Source: Treponema sp. (GTDB taxonomy: Bacteria > Spirochaetota > Spirochaetia > Treponematales > Treponemataceae). Taken from it: a DNA stretch of 37,209 nt. How positions within the stretch are numbered: position 1 is the stretch's first letter; each line of letters begins with the position of its first letter. A program made the position numbers and the translations under genes. Positions 15,876-24,422 of this stretch are shown in pieces. The stretch is from positions 1 to 37,209 of the forward strand of contig JAILON010000127.1 in assembly GCA_024690865.1 (NCBI GenBank), given 5' to 3'. The notes below the pieces were generated by a model. That model searched no databases, was not told the DNA's origin, and was given only the letters and a program-made list of their open reading frames with translations.

Positions 15876-18356
15876 TCAGCCGACCGTGACAGTCAGCTCA
15901 AGCTCCTTGACCCCGGCGTTCGCCGTGACGACGTTGCCGGTGACCTTGCCCTTGGAAGCATCCTTGAGGGCAATCTTGACCTCTCCCTCGTTGTTGTTGT
16001 TGACAACGTGGATGCGGTACTCGGTGCCGCGGAACTTACGGGTCATCTCCGCCGTCGTGATGTGGGCGGGCAGGCGGGGCTCCACGACGAGGCCGTCATA
16101 GTCCGGGCGCAATCCGCAGATGTACTGGGAGAGTGCGACGAAGTTCCATGCCGCCGTTCCCGTGAGCCAGCTGTTCTTTGCCTCTCCGGCGCGGCGGGCT
16201 TTCTTTCCGGCAATCATCTGGGCGTAGACGTAGGGCTCCGTCCGGTGGATGTCGGAGATGTCTTCCAGGAATGCCGGGGCAATCTTGGTGTAGTGCACCC
16301 ATGCGTCCTCGGGGCGGCCAGTCTTGACCTCTCCGATGATGACCCAAGGATTGTTGTGGCAGAAGATTCCTCCGTTCTCCTTGTATCCCGGCGGATATGA
16401 GGAGACTTCGCCGAGTTCCACGTGGTAGACGGAGTAGGGCGGCTCCACGATGCAGATGCCGTACTTGGAGTCCAGGTACTTCTTGGTGCTGTCAAGCGCC
16501 TTGGCGGGCAGACCCTTGTCGGCTCCGATCTGGGCCATGCTTCCGAAGCCCTGGGTTTCGATGAAGATCTTGCCTTCCTCGCACTCCTTGCTTCCGATCT
16601 TGTGGCCGAAGTCGTCGTAGGCGCGGAGGTACCAGTCGCCGTCCCATCCTGCGGTGCAGATGGCTTCCTCCATCTTCTTGCAGATGGCCTCGGCCTTCTT
16701 GGCCTCCTCCTCCTCGCCCATGATGCGGCACATCGCCGCATAGTCCGGGGTGACGAAGACGAACATCTGGGCAATCATGACGGATTCGGCGTTCTTGCCC
16801 TCCTTGTTCGTACAGGTCTGGAAGGAGTCGTTGGGGTTGGTAGAGAAGCAGTTCAGGTTCAGGCAGTCGTTCCAGTCCGCGCGCCCGATCAGCGGCAGCC
16901 CGTGCGGTCCCATGTGATTCGGGATGTAGTTGTAGGACCTCTTGAGGTGCTCGAACATCGTCGCCTTGTTGGTCTCGCTGTTGTCGAAGGGAACGTCCAC
17001 CTTGAGGAAGTCCGTGTCACCGGTCTCGCGGATGTAGTTGCCCACGCCGAGCACCAGCCAGAGCGGGTCATCGTTGAAGTTGCTTCCGATGTCCGCATTG
17101 CCCTTCTTGGTCAGCGGCTGGAACTGGTGGTATGCGGATCCGTCCTCGAACTGGGTGGCGGCTACGTCGTAGAGCCTCTCGCGTATCCTGGACTGGGGCA
17201 TCTGGTGCGCCGCGCCGAGCATGTCCTGGCTCGTGTCGCGGAAGCCCAGTCCGCGTCCGATTCCGCTCTCGAAGTAGGAGGCAGAGCGGGCGAAGTTGTA
17301 GGTGACGACGCACTGGTACTGGTTCCACACGCTCATGCGGTCAAGCTTCTCGTCCCCGGTCTTGAGGACAAAGTGGGACATGGTCTCGTCCCAGAACTTC
17401 CTCAGCGCGTCAAAGGCTTTCTCCACCTTCTCCTTGCTCGAGAACTTCTCCTGCAGGGCATAGGCCTTCTCCTTGTTGATTATCTTGGAGTAGGGGTTGG
17501 TGCAGAGCAGTCCGGGCTTTGCGTCCTTCTTGTCCAAGTACTTCTTGCTGTCCTCGTTCTCGATGTAGCCCAGGACGAAGACGTAGGTCTTGCTCTCGCC
17601 CGGTTTGAGCACGCATTCCAGCCGGTGGCTCGCGATGGGTGACCATCCGTCCGCGACGGAGTTGCCCGCCTTGTTGTTCACGATGCTGTCCGCCGTGGAC
17701 AGGTCGTTGTGCAGGCCCAGGAAGGTCTCGCGGTCGGTATCGAATCCGGCGACGGGGGCATTGACCCAGTAGAAGGTGTAGTGGTTGCGCCGCTCGCGGT
17801 ACTCGGTCTTGTGGTAAATCGCGCTGCCCTCGACTTCGACCTCGCCCGTGGAGAAGTTCCTCTGGAAGTTCGTGCAGTCGTCCTGCGCGTTGTAAAGGCA
17901 CCACTCGATGAAGGATGTGACTGAAATCTTCTTTGTCTCAAGGCTGTCGTTGGTCAGGGTCAGCTGCTCAACCTCGCAGTTCTCGCCGTTGGGAACCATG
18001 TAGAGCGTGTCGGCGCGGAGGGAGTTCTTGGAAGAAGAAATCTTCGTGTAGCCGAATCCGTGGCGGCACTCGTACGTGTCAAGCGGGGTGTTCATGGGCT
18101 TGAATCCGGGGTTCCAGACCGTCCCGTTGTCATTTATATAGAAGTAACGACCGTTGTAGTCCAGGGGAATATCGTTGTAGCGGTAGCGGGTCAGGCGGCG
18201 CAGGCGTGCGTCCGTATAGAATGCGTATCCGCCTGCAGTATTGGAAATCAGCGAGAAGAACTTCTCGTTTCCAAGGTAGTTGATCCACGGATAGGGTGTC
18301 AAGGGGTTGGTTATGACGTACTCGCGCTGGGCATCGTCAAAGTGTCCGAATTTCAT
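15876..18356 (-). CDS. cbp: GH94 cellobiose phosphorylase
   Basis: This enzyme splits cellobiose with phosphate into glucose 1-phosphate and glucose in the cytoplasm, saving ATP. The 826 residues start MKFGHFDDAQREYVIT followed by TPYPWINYLGN, close to the start of clostridial cellobiose phosphorylases. An N-terminal beta-sandwich (about 10-280) precedes an (alpha/alpha)6 catalytic domain (about 320-740). The acid-catalyst region GRADWNDCLN has Asp at 494 and 497. There is no signal peptide, as expected. GGAGG lies 5 nt before the ATG. Cellodextrin or laminaribiose phosphorylases are less likely alternatives. It has its own promoter overlapped by a palindrome, and a terminator. The neighbouring GH2 enzyme suggests a hemicellulose/glucomannan diet. 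Confidence 0.93.
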   Translation of the reverse strand: MKFGHFDDAQREYVITNPLTPYPWINYLGNEKFFSLISNTAGGYAFYTDARLRRLTRYRYNDIPLDYNGRYFYINDNGTVWNPGFKPMNTPLDTYECRHGFGYTKISSSKNSLRADTLYMVPNGENCEVEQLTLTNDSLETKKISVTSFIEWCLYNAQDDCTNFQRNFSTGEVEVEGSAIYHKTEYRERRNHYTFYWVNAPVAGFDTDRETFLGLHNDLSTADSIVNNKAGNSVADGWSPIASHRLECVLKPGESKTYVFVLGYIENEDSKKYLDKKDAKPGLLCTNPYSKIINKEKAYALQEKFSSKEKVEKAFDALRKFWDETMSHFVLKTGDEKLDRMSVWNQYQCVVTYNFARSASYFESGIGRGLGFRDTSQDMLGAAHQMPQSRIRERLYDVAATQFEDGSAYHQFQPLTKKGNADIGSNFNDDPLWLVLGVGNYIRETGDTDFLKVDVPFDNSETNKATMFEHLKRSYNYIPNHMGPHGLPLIGRADWNDCLNLNCFSTNPNDSFQTCTNKEGKNAESVMIAQMFVFVTPDYAAMCRIMGEEEEAKKAEAICKKMEEAICTAGWDGDWYLRAYDDFGHKIGSKECEEGKIFIETQGFGSMAQIGADKGLPAKALDSTKKYLDSKYGICIVEPPYSVYHVELGEVSSYPPGYKENGGIFCHNNPWVIIGEVKTGRPEDAWVHYTKIAPAFLEDISDIHRTEPYVYAQMIAGKKARRAGEAKNSWLTGTAAWNFVALSQYICGLRPDYDGLVVEPRLPAHITTAEMTRKFRGTEYRIHVVNNNNEGEVKIALKDASKGKVTGNVVTANAGVKELELTVTVG

Positions 18357-18384
18357 GCTTCCTCCAAAAAACTCTTGGTTAAAT

Positions 18385-18424
18385 GTGCTAGGTTTATTCT
18401 AGCACGTAATGATTTTTGTGTAAA
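18385..18424 (-). promoter_or_regulatory. GH94 promoter with an overlapping operator-like palindrome
   Basis: On the minus strand TTTACA (18424-18419), a 17-bp spacer and TAGAAT (18401-18396) form a promoter. A perfect 7-bp inverted repeat, GTGCTAG (18385-18391) and CTAGCAC (18399-18405) with a 7-bp centre, covers the -10 and the start site. This is where a repressor would sit; the regulator is not identified. Confidence 0.7.
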
Positions 18425-18465
18425 GTTTAAAAAAAAGTGGTAAAAAAGTGTCGAAAATGCCCGTG

Positions 18466-21261
18466 CTACTCCTCAATATAGGTGTCTTTTAATGATAATA
18501 TTCTGATATTTTTCTCTAACGTTTTCGTAAATGCCCCTCCGGCCCCATCGTTGCCCGCGCCTTCCTGTCCATAGCTGCTGGGGCTGAATGATATGGTCTT
18601 TGCCCTGCCGGGAATGAGCGTAAACATGTTGTCGGAAAAGTAGCCCCTGCTTCCGGCACGTTCCAGCGAGACATAAAATGCGGGCTTGTCGCTTGAAAGC
18701 GAAAGTCGGCCGTCAGGAAGCGGTTTTACCTTAATGGATGCCTTTTTGAGGGAACATCGTTTCCACTTTTCCAAAAAAAGCGTATCGTCTGTATCCGTTT
18801 TGCAGGATGCGGATTCCGCCGTCATCCTGCCGTATATGAAGCAGTCCGAGCTGCCCGTCCCTGCCGGCAGGATCTTTTGTATCTCGGCCGTACTGCTGTT
18901 CCAAAGGCAACGGGCCTTATCGCGTTCCAGTTCCACTGGCCCCAGCGTCCTGCAGGACAGCAGCTGTCCGTCCATGGTGAACAGTTCGAGCGTCAGTTCC
19001 GCCGTGATCCGTTCCTCCCCCTCGTTTATGACGTAGGCGTAGAGTTTTTCGTCCTTCTTGAACAGGGAAAGGCAGACTGGGGCGAAGAACTTTCTGGCCG
19101 CATAGTGGGCCAGCTTCCATTTTCCTGAGTATTCCAGGGATGACCATGAGGTGACCGGCCACACGTCGTTCAGCTGCCAGTAGATTGCGCCCATGCAGCG
19201 GGGGCGCAGGCTCCTCCAGTACTGTACCGCCGTCTTGAGCGCGAGCGCCTGCTGCAGCTGGCTCAGGTAGAGGACCGATTCCATCACGCTGCCGGAGGGA
19301 TTGCCCGCCGGACTGGGAACATCGGCTTGTGCTACGCCCGTTGGGCCGCCCGTTGGACCGTCCGCTGGACAGCCTGACGGAGAGCCCGTCGGGAACCGGA
19401 AGTAGCGGGAGAAGTTCTCCAGTATGATGGAATTGCCGCTGGGAGAGCGCTGGTGGTATTCCATGACGGGATCGCTCAGGTTCGTGTGCTCCCTGCTCGT
19501 GAATTCCAGCAGGCCCTCCATGGAGGGGAAGCTTTCGTAGCCGAACTCGCTGACGAAGCGGGGCTGTATGGACATGTATTTTTCCATGTCCTCCTTTCCG
19601 TGCCAGACGCTCCAGAAGTGCATGTCGCCCTGGCTGTCGTCCAGCCAATTGTTGGCGAAGGCATTTTCTCCTGTCCCCGCGCAGGGAGAGCTGGGCCACC
19701 AGGTCCTTGTGGGGTCGCAGCACCGGACGGTGCGTTCCACCGTATCGTGGTTCAGCCTGTCGTAGTCCAGCAGGTAGAGGTCCCGGTTTTTCCTGCTTTC
19801 CTCGTACCAGGTGAGTGCGCCCAAATTCTCATTGTTGCCGCACCAGACCGCCAGGCTGGGATGGTGCTGGAGCCGGTACACGTTGTCCTCCAGCTCTTTT
19901 TCGACGCTGGCCAGGAAATCCCCGCTTGAAGGATAGAGGGAACAGGCGAAGGCACAGTCCTGCCAGACGATGATACCCAGCTCGTCGCAGATTCCGTAGC
20001 ACAGGTCGCTTTCGTACTGCCCGCCGCCCCAGAAGCGCAGGCAGTTCATGTTGGCCTGGACGGCGCTCTCAAGGAAGTAGCGGTAGCGGCTTTCCGTCCA
20101 GCGTGCGGGCAAGGCATCGACGGGGACGAAGTTTGCCCCTTTGGCGAACAGGGGCCTTCCGTTCAGCTCAAAGTATATGCCCAGTCCCGGGCTGTCCCCT
20201 CCTTCTTTCACGCAGCGAAGGGTGAGCGACCTGAAGCCGATCTTCCGTTCTATGGACGCACCGGACGCGCCGGAGGCTCCGGAGCCACTGGAAGCGCCGG
20301 ACGCGCCGCCGCTGCTTTTGACGCTGAGCGTGTACAGCTCGTTGCGCCTGGGCTCCTGTCCTGCCGCGACTCCATGCCCGTTCAGCTGGTCCGCGCTTTT
20401 CCAGAGTACGGGGGACTGCACGTCCATGGTGAAGCTGAAATCCCCGTCTCCGGCGGGAAGTTCAGTCGTGAGCGTCCGGTGGATTTCCACCCCTCTGCCG
20501 GACAGGTTCAGCTGGAATTCTTTTTTCCCGGCACGTTCCGAATGGCAGCGGACGCAGGCCGTGAGCCGCCATGTCCCGGACCAGTCGCCTTCGTTTACGG
20601 GCTCCGTCTGCACCGAGACGGATTTCATGAGGATATCCTCCGTGTCTTCCAGATAGATGTCTCCGTATATGCCGCTCGTCATGAGGCAGGGGCCCCAGTC
20701 CCAGCCCGCGGCGCACTGTATCCTGCGGACCAGATTCCGGTGCGGGGAAACCACGTCATACTGCGTGAAGGGGATGGGGTAGGGGAGGGACTTTGCAAGC
20801 CTGATGGCTTCGTTTTCGGCGGATGAAAAATATAGTTCTATTTCGTTTTCGCCGTCCTTCAGGTATTCGGTGACTTCAAAGTTCCAGATGCGGAAGTAGT
20901 TGTCCCCTTTTCCTGCCTCCCGGCCGTTTATCCTGAGCGTAAAGAAGGTGTCGGCACCTTCTATGTGCAGGTAGCTTGCCCGTGTGGATGCGTCCTTTTT
21001 CCATGTGAAGCTCCGCCTCATTACCCAGTCGCAGCGTCCTGCCCAGAGGGCCTCCTGCTCGTTGAAGGCGTAGTAGGGGTCCTTCATAAGGCCCGCCTGG
21101 ATGAGCGCGCTGTAGTTGTCTCCGGGAACCGTCATCGTGACGGGCGGGATGTCCGGCATGGGGGAGGGGTCCGTTTCTTGCGCTGTAGCTGTGGCCACGT
21201 CCATGGCCATCTCCGTGGCTTTGGTCAGCGTCCATTGTCCAAGAAGTGAAAGTCTTTTCAT
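18466..21261 (-). CDS. GH2 beta-mannosidase, cytoplasmic type
   Basis: This 931-residue enzyme should remove terminal beta-mannose from manno-oligosaccharides. It has the GH2 layout: jelly-roll N-terminal domain (GADTFFTLRINGREAG, about 115-130), Ig-like domain, then a TIM barrel. The motif CAAGWDWGPCLMTSGIYGD is typical of beta-mannosidases. Acid/base E478 (WCGNNENLG) and nucleophile E572 (VSEFGYESFP) are both present. No signal peptide is visible. Two low-complexity inserts interrupt it: a Ser/Gly/Ala run near residues 315-335 and a Gly/Pro/Thr/Ser run near 630-655. The ATG at 21261 is preferred to a TTG at 21288; the ribosome site is weak (CGGGAC). It has its own promoter and a structured leader. 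Confidence 0.9.
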   Translation of the reverse strand: MKRLSLLGQWTLTKATEMAMDVATATAQETDPSPMPDIPPVTMTVPGDNYSALIQAGLMKDPYYAFNEQEALWAGRCDWVMRRSFTWKKDASTRASYLHIEGADTFFTLRINGREAGKGDNYFRIWNFEVTEYLKDGENEIELYFSSAENEAIRLAKSLPYPIPFTQYDVVSPHRNLVRRIQCAAGWDWGPCLMTSGIYGDIYLEDTEDILMKSVSVQTEPVNEGDWSGTWRLTACVRCHSERAGKKEFQLNLSGRGVEIHRTLTTELPAGDGDFSFTMDVQSPVLWKSADQLNGHGVAAGQEPRRNELYTLSVKSSGGASGASSGSGASGASGASIERKIGFRSLTLRCVKEGGDSPGLGIYFELNGRPLFAKGANFVPVDALPARWTESRYRYFLESAVQANMNCLRFWGGGQYESDLCYGICDELGIIVWQDCAFACSLYPSSGDFLASVEKELEDNVYRLQHHPSLAVWCGNNENLGALTWYEESRKNRDLYLLDYDRLNHDTVERTVRCCDPTRTWWPSSPCAGTGENAFANNWLDDSQGDMHFWSVWHGKEDMEKYMSIQPRFVSEFGYESFPSMEGLLEFTSREHTNLSDPVMEYHQRSPSGNSIILENFSRYFRFPTGSPSGCPADGPTGGPTGVAQADVPSPAGNPSGSVMESVLYLSQLQQALALKTAVQYWRSLRPRCMGAIYWQLNDVWPVTSWSSLEYSGKWKLAHYAARKFFAPVCLSLFKKDEKLYAYVINEGEERITAELTLELFTMDGQLLSCRTLGPVELERDKARCLWNSSTAEIQKILPAGTGSSDCFIYGRMTAESASCKTDTDDTLFLEKWKRCSLKKASIKVKPLPDGRLSLSSDKPAFYVSLERAGSRGYFSDNMFTLIPGRAKTISFSPSSYGQEGAGNDGAGGAFTKTLEKNIRILSLKDTYIEE

Positions 21262-21275
21262 AAGCTGTAGTCCCG

Positions 21276-21371
21276 GAGTCGGTTCCAAATATTCTGTGTG
21301 GCGAAGCCGCTCGGATTTCTTGAAGCCGACTCATCAGCTTTCATTCTATGGTATGGCGGAAAATAAAGCAA
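21276..21371 (-). promoter_or_regulatory. Promoter and hairpin leader of the GH2 gene
   Basis: On the minus strand TTGCTT (21371-21366), a 17-bp spacer and TAGAAT (21348-21343) predict a start near 21336. Within the roughly 75-nt leader GAGTCGG (minus strand, 21332-21326) pairs with CCGACTC (21282-21276), closing nearly the whole leader just before the ribosome-binding region. An inner GGC-TTC-GCC mini-hairpin is also visible. A translational control element is possible (inference). Confidence 0.55.
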
Positions 21372-21390
21372 ATTTAAAAAGTATTTAGGT

Positions 21391-21421
21391 AAAAAAAAGA
21401 CACCGCCGGGGCGGTGTCTTT
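21391..21421 (-). terminator. Terminator of the FecR-domain gene
   Basis: AAAGACACCGC (21396-21406) pairs with GCGGTGTCTTT (21411-21421) and is followed on the minus strand by a run of Ts (plus-strand As from 21391). It lies about 30 bp past the FecR-protein stop. Confidence 0.9.
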
Positions 21422-21450
21422 CTGGGCATCCCTGTTGGACGGAAGAAAAG

Positions 21451-22296
21451 CTATTCCCTTCCTGCCGTGATGGAGATGGAAGTATAGGACGTCGTGGTGC
21501 TTGAGCTGGTAATGTACTCGGTGCCATCGGCATCGGGCATGGAACCACCGGGAGCCACTCCTCCAGCCACGACGGTCTTTTCCGCCAGGCTCGCGCTGTC
21601 ACCGGTCAAGCTGTAGGTGTCGGAAAAACGCTTGTCAAGCGGGTTCTCCGTTATTGCATTTCCATTGCTGATTATGATGCGCTGTCCCGCGAATACGGGG
21701 ATAAGTCCGCCGCCTACGTCCTTGGTCTGGGAGAAGCCGGTCAAGGCTTTCCCGTCGGAGATGAAGTACTCGTCGCTGTTGCCTTTCACGGATTCCCTCG
21801 TCACTCCATCGCTCATTCCGACAAGTCCTTCCGTTACGTCCGTCTGGCCGTCGGCATAGCTGTCGAATTCCGTTCCACGGACGGAAGCCGTAGAAGCCGG
21901 CGTATGGACTTTGAAGTCATTCAGGTTTTTGCTGGTAGAGTTGACCTTGAAGGAAGCCTTTCCGGTGTCAACGTACACGGTCGTCTTTGTAACGTTCTTG
22001 TCCGTCCTTTCCACATCCTTGCGGGTGAGCTGCTCAACGGACATCCTTGTGAGGGGGGCGATGGTACAGACGGATTCACCGAGCTTAATCGTCGCATTTG
22101 AATTGAAGCCCGTGGAGATGATGGCACCCTCTTCAACGAGGTCGCCTTTCTCAAGGTCAACCCAGTCGTTGGCTCCCTTCTTCTGCATCTGAACCTTACC
22201 GGTGACGGACGTAACTTTTGCATCGACGGCAAAAACCGAAATGGCGCTGAAAGCCGCTAGCGTCAAACCCATCACAAATTTGATGTTCTTTTTCAT
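21451..22296 (-). CDS. Exported FecR-domain protein
   Basis: This 281-residue protein has a clear Sec signal peptide, MKKNIKFVMGLTLAAFSAIS ending near VFA at residue 23. A FecR-type domain follows: VTSVTGKVQMQKKGANDWVDL, LVEEGAIISTGFNSNATIKL and later FKVHTPASTASVRGTEFDSY (the conserved TPxAxxxVRGTEF-like motif). There is no membrane helix after the signal and no sigma-factor partner, so it is not a classic FecR anti-sigma regulator; such stand-alone periplasmic FecR proteins are common in treponemes but poorly characterised. The C-terminus is Gly- and Ser/Thr-rich. The ATG at 22296 follows an excellent AGGAGG. It has its own promoter and terminator. Confidence 0.85.
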   Translation of the reverse strand: MKKNIKFVMGLTLAAFSAISVFAVDAKVTSVTGKVQMQKKGANDWVDLEKGDLVEEGAIISTGFNSNATIKLGESVCTIAPLTRMSVEQLTRKDVERTDKNVTKTTVYVDTGKASFKVNSTSKNLNDFKVHTPASTASVRGTEFDSYADGQTDVTEGLVGMSDGVTRESVKGNSDEYFISDGKALTGFSQTKDVGGGLIPVFAGQRIIISNGNAITENPLDKRFSDTYSLTGDSASLAEKTVVAGGVAPGGSMPDADGTEYITSSSTTTSYTSISITAGRE

Positions 22297-22345
22297 AATG
22301 ATACCTCCTAATTTTAAGGTCGTCATTAAAGTCTTAACCATAAGA

Positions 22346-22374
22346 ACTATAGCACATTGTATGGCTAAAGTCTA
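22346..22374 (-). promoter_or_regulatory. Promoter of the FecR-domain gene
   Basis: On the minus strand TAGACT (22374-22369), a 17-bp spacer and TATAGT (22351-22346) predict a leader of about 45 nt with AGGAGG. Confidence 0.6.
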
Positions 22375-22403
22375 GGAAAAGTTTTGTTTTGTTGTGAGAA
22401 TTC

Positions 22404-22504
22404 GAAAAGCAGGGCTTTTCTCGTTTCCCGCCGGGATAATAACACAAATGAAAAGCTTTTGTAACTAGCTGGCGCGAAGTTTTTAGAAAAAAAACGTTTT
22501 TTTT
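22404..22504. repeat. Three A/T-rich palindromes behind the outer-membrane gene
   Basis: The gap holds GAAAAGC/GCTTTTC (22404-22410 with 22414-22420), AAAAGCTTTT (22451-22460) and a perfect 18-bp A8-CG-T8 palindrome (22487-22504). The first, read on the minus strand, is probably the terminator of the gene ending at 22518. Confidence 0.55.
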
Positions 22505-22517
22505 GTGAAATTCGGCC

Positions 22518-23918
22518 TTAGAACGAGAAAACGCCTGTGATGGTGGCTCCCGTATTGTCATACGTCGAGTCGGTGGCAAGGAAACGGTAGGCCTTTACCT
22601 GGAACTGGAAGTCGGAAGTGCACTGCAGCTTCATCTCGCTGTAAATCTGCCAGCCCTGGTAGTCCACGATGTTCTTTTTATAGCTGAACAGCTGGTCCGT
22701 CCCGATGGTCACGAGGAACTCCTTTGTCGGTTTGAAGGAAGCCGATATGCCGTACTTTACAGCCGAATTGTGCTCGGGGCTGTAGCGCATATAGGAAATT
22801 GGGTTGCTGGTCAAGCCGTAGAAGGGATCATATATCCCGTTGTCCCCGGAAGCATATTTCAGCTCCGCAGAAAGGGCCAGGTTGTGGAAGTTCGTGAAGT
22901 AGGTGAGCTTGAGCTTGCTGAAGTTCGCCAATCCCTCGAACGCGGATTTGTTGTTGTCGGAATCCCCATACGTAGAGAAGGTGGTGGAAAAACTGTATAT
23001 GAGGTCTGAGAAAATCAAGGGCCCGTAGAGGCCGCCTGTTATATAAAAGCGGTCGAACTCGTCTTCAACCTTGCTTGGACCTTCGGTGCTTATGGCCAGG
23101 CTTGCCTCCAGATAGGCGGTCTGGTTTGCAAACAGGTAGGGGAAGGTCAAGTTTGCAGCCGAAACGAAGTAGGGGTCTGCCCAGATGTAGAACGACCTTC
23201 CCACGTCCGACATGACATCGCCCCAATCCACCTTGTTCATAAGGTCTGAAAGGCTCTTCGTGTTGATGGGCTTGACCTTGTTCACGTAGGTGCTGTAGAG
23301 GCTGTCCGTCAGCTGGCTGGTCCAGAAATTCATGCCGGTCGAGTTTATCATCATCGTGGTCCGGGAGTTCAGCAGTCCCGTATAGCCGCCGTAGACTCCA
23401 AACTGGACCTTGTTGGTGGCGTAACCGAGGTAGAGTCCGTCTATCTTCTGGTTTATGATGTCCCCGGTCTTGTCGGTGACGTTGAAGCGCCCTGCGGAAA
23501 GGGTGAATCCCCCCTTTGCATCCACCTTGTTGTAGTAGTAGCGGAGCAGGTCGATGTCCGGGATGAGGTTGATCATTGGAACCTCGTCGTAGCTGTTTTC
23601 CTGGGAATACTTCAAGGAAGCCTGCCCGGCAAGCCCGAACGTGGAATCTTCGACAAACGGCATGTCGAACCAGCCGATGAGCTTGGCGTTTGTAACCTGG
23701 TGGGCACTCCACCATCCCGGCTGCAGGAGTATGTCGAGGTTGCCCCAGACCGTGTCGTATCGTTCGTAGGTGCTGTACCTTCCGCCTCCGTTTCCTGCGG
23801 CTCCTCCAGAAAGGATGAACTGGGTGCCGGCTTCAAAGGCTTTGGCGGGCAGGGAACTGCCGATGAGGACAAGGGAAAGCAACAGGGATTTACCAATAGT
23901 ATTCACGGTGCGCCTCAT
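22518..23918 (-). CDS. Putative outer-membrane beta-barrel protein
   Basis: This 466-residue protein has a signal peptide (MRRTVNTIGKSLLLSLVLIG, then SSLPAKA) and a mature region rich in alternating aromatic and polar strands (for example FGVYGGYTGLL, LKLTYFTNFHNLALSAELKY). It ends in Phe (ATITGVFSF), the terminal aromatic expected of outer-membrane barrels. I do not recognise the specific family; treponeme porin-like or transport barrels are possible. It overlaps the end of the upstream gene by 29 bp. A GTG at 23906, with GAGG 6 nt upstream, is an alternative start giving a shorter signal peptide. No Cys lipobox is seen. Confidence 0.75.
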   Translation of the reverse strand: MRRTVNTIGKSLLLSLVLIGSSLPAKAFEAGTQFILSGGAAGNGGGRYSTYERYDTVWGNLDILLQPGWWSAHQVTNAKLIGWFDMPFVEDSTFGLAGQASLKYSQENSYDEVPMINLIPDIDLLRYYYNKVDAKGGFTLSAGRFNVTDKTGDIINQKIDGLYLGYATNKVQFGVYGGYTGLLNSRTTMMINSTGMNFWTSQLTDSLYSTYVNKVKPINTKSLSDLMNKVDWGDVMSDVGRSFYIWADPYFVSAANLTFPYLFANQTAYLEASLAISTEGPSKVEDEFDRFYITGGLYGPLIFSDLIYSFSTTFSTYGDSDNNKSAFEGLANFSKLKLTYFTNFHNLALSAELKYASGDNGIYDPFYGLTSNPISYMRYSPEHNSAVKYGISASFKPTKEFLVTIGTDQLFSYKKNIVDYQGWQIYSEMKLQCTSDFQFQVKAYRFLATDSTYDNTGATITGVFSF

Positions 23919-24405
23919 AATCTTCAATGGCCGAGCGGATCTTGCGTTCCTTGCTGTCCCGCTCATGATGCTCTATGCACCTTGTCACTATGTTCAGGGC
24001 CTCGTAGCCCGAAATGGTCTTTTCTCCCGTATAGTGCGTCGGTATGTACTTGAAGGCCTTCATCTCCTTCCAGGCGTAGTAGGGGCTCTTGAACAGGCAG
24101 TAGCCGATGCTGTCCACGACATACCACGTGCTACAGCAGATGTTGCAGAAGTTGGCGAGGGGGATGGGATCGTCTTCGTTTCCCAAGTGCTTTGCCTTGA
24201 TCAGTCCGTTGTCCACCAAGGCGTCCATGGCTTCGCTGCCACTCGCAGAGTCGTTGACCAAATCCAGAAAGCTGGCGGCAAGGTAGCTCGCCTGCCCGTA
24301 TGTGATCGTCTCGGAGTTCAGTATATCTGTTATGCGGTCCGCCGACTGCGCCCAGGAGCACACTCCCAGCAGGCTGAGCAGACCGACTAAAAGTCCTTGC
24401 CTCAT
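23890..24405 (-). CDS. Small exported protein of unknown function, coupled to the barrel gene
   Basis: This 171-residue protein has a signal peptide (MRQGLLVGLLSLLGVCSWAQ, cut near SWA or AQS). The mature part (ITYGQASYLAASFLDLV; EAMDALVDNGLIKAKHLGNE; DPIPLANFCNICC) loosely resembles one or two degenerate S-layer-homology-like repeats; this is a visual impression only. A CNICC cluster and a C-terminal charged helix (HHERDSKERKIRSAIEDYEA) stand out. It overlaps the outer-membrane-barrel gene and shares its promoter, so an envelope accessory role is likely (inference). Confidence 0.65.
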   Translation of the reverse strand: MRQGLLVGLLSLLGVCSWAQSADRITDILNSETITYGQASYLAASFLDLVNDSASGSEAMDALVDNGLIKAKHLGNEDDPIPLANFCNICCSTWYVVDSIGYCLFKSPYYAWKEMKAFKYIPTHYTGEKTISGYEALNIVTRCIEHHERDSKERKIRSAIEDYEAHREYYW

Positions 24406-24422
24406 AAAGCTCTCACTTTTTT

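Noticed and set aside
16422..17642. 406-codon open frame antisense to the GH94 gene
   Set aside because: Val/Leu/Gly/His-rich shadow translation with no motif; the GH94 frame is unequivocal.
21451..22296. FecR-type anti-sigma regulator of a FecIRA system
   Set aside because: It has a cleavable signal peptide, no later membrane helix, and no ECF sigma factor or TonB receptor beside it.
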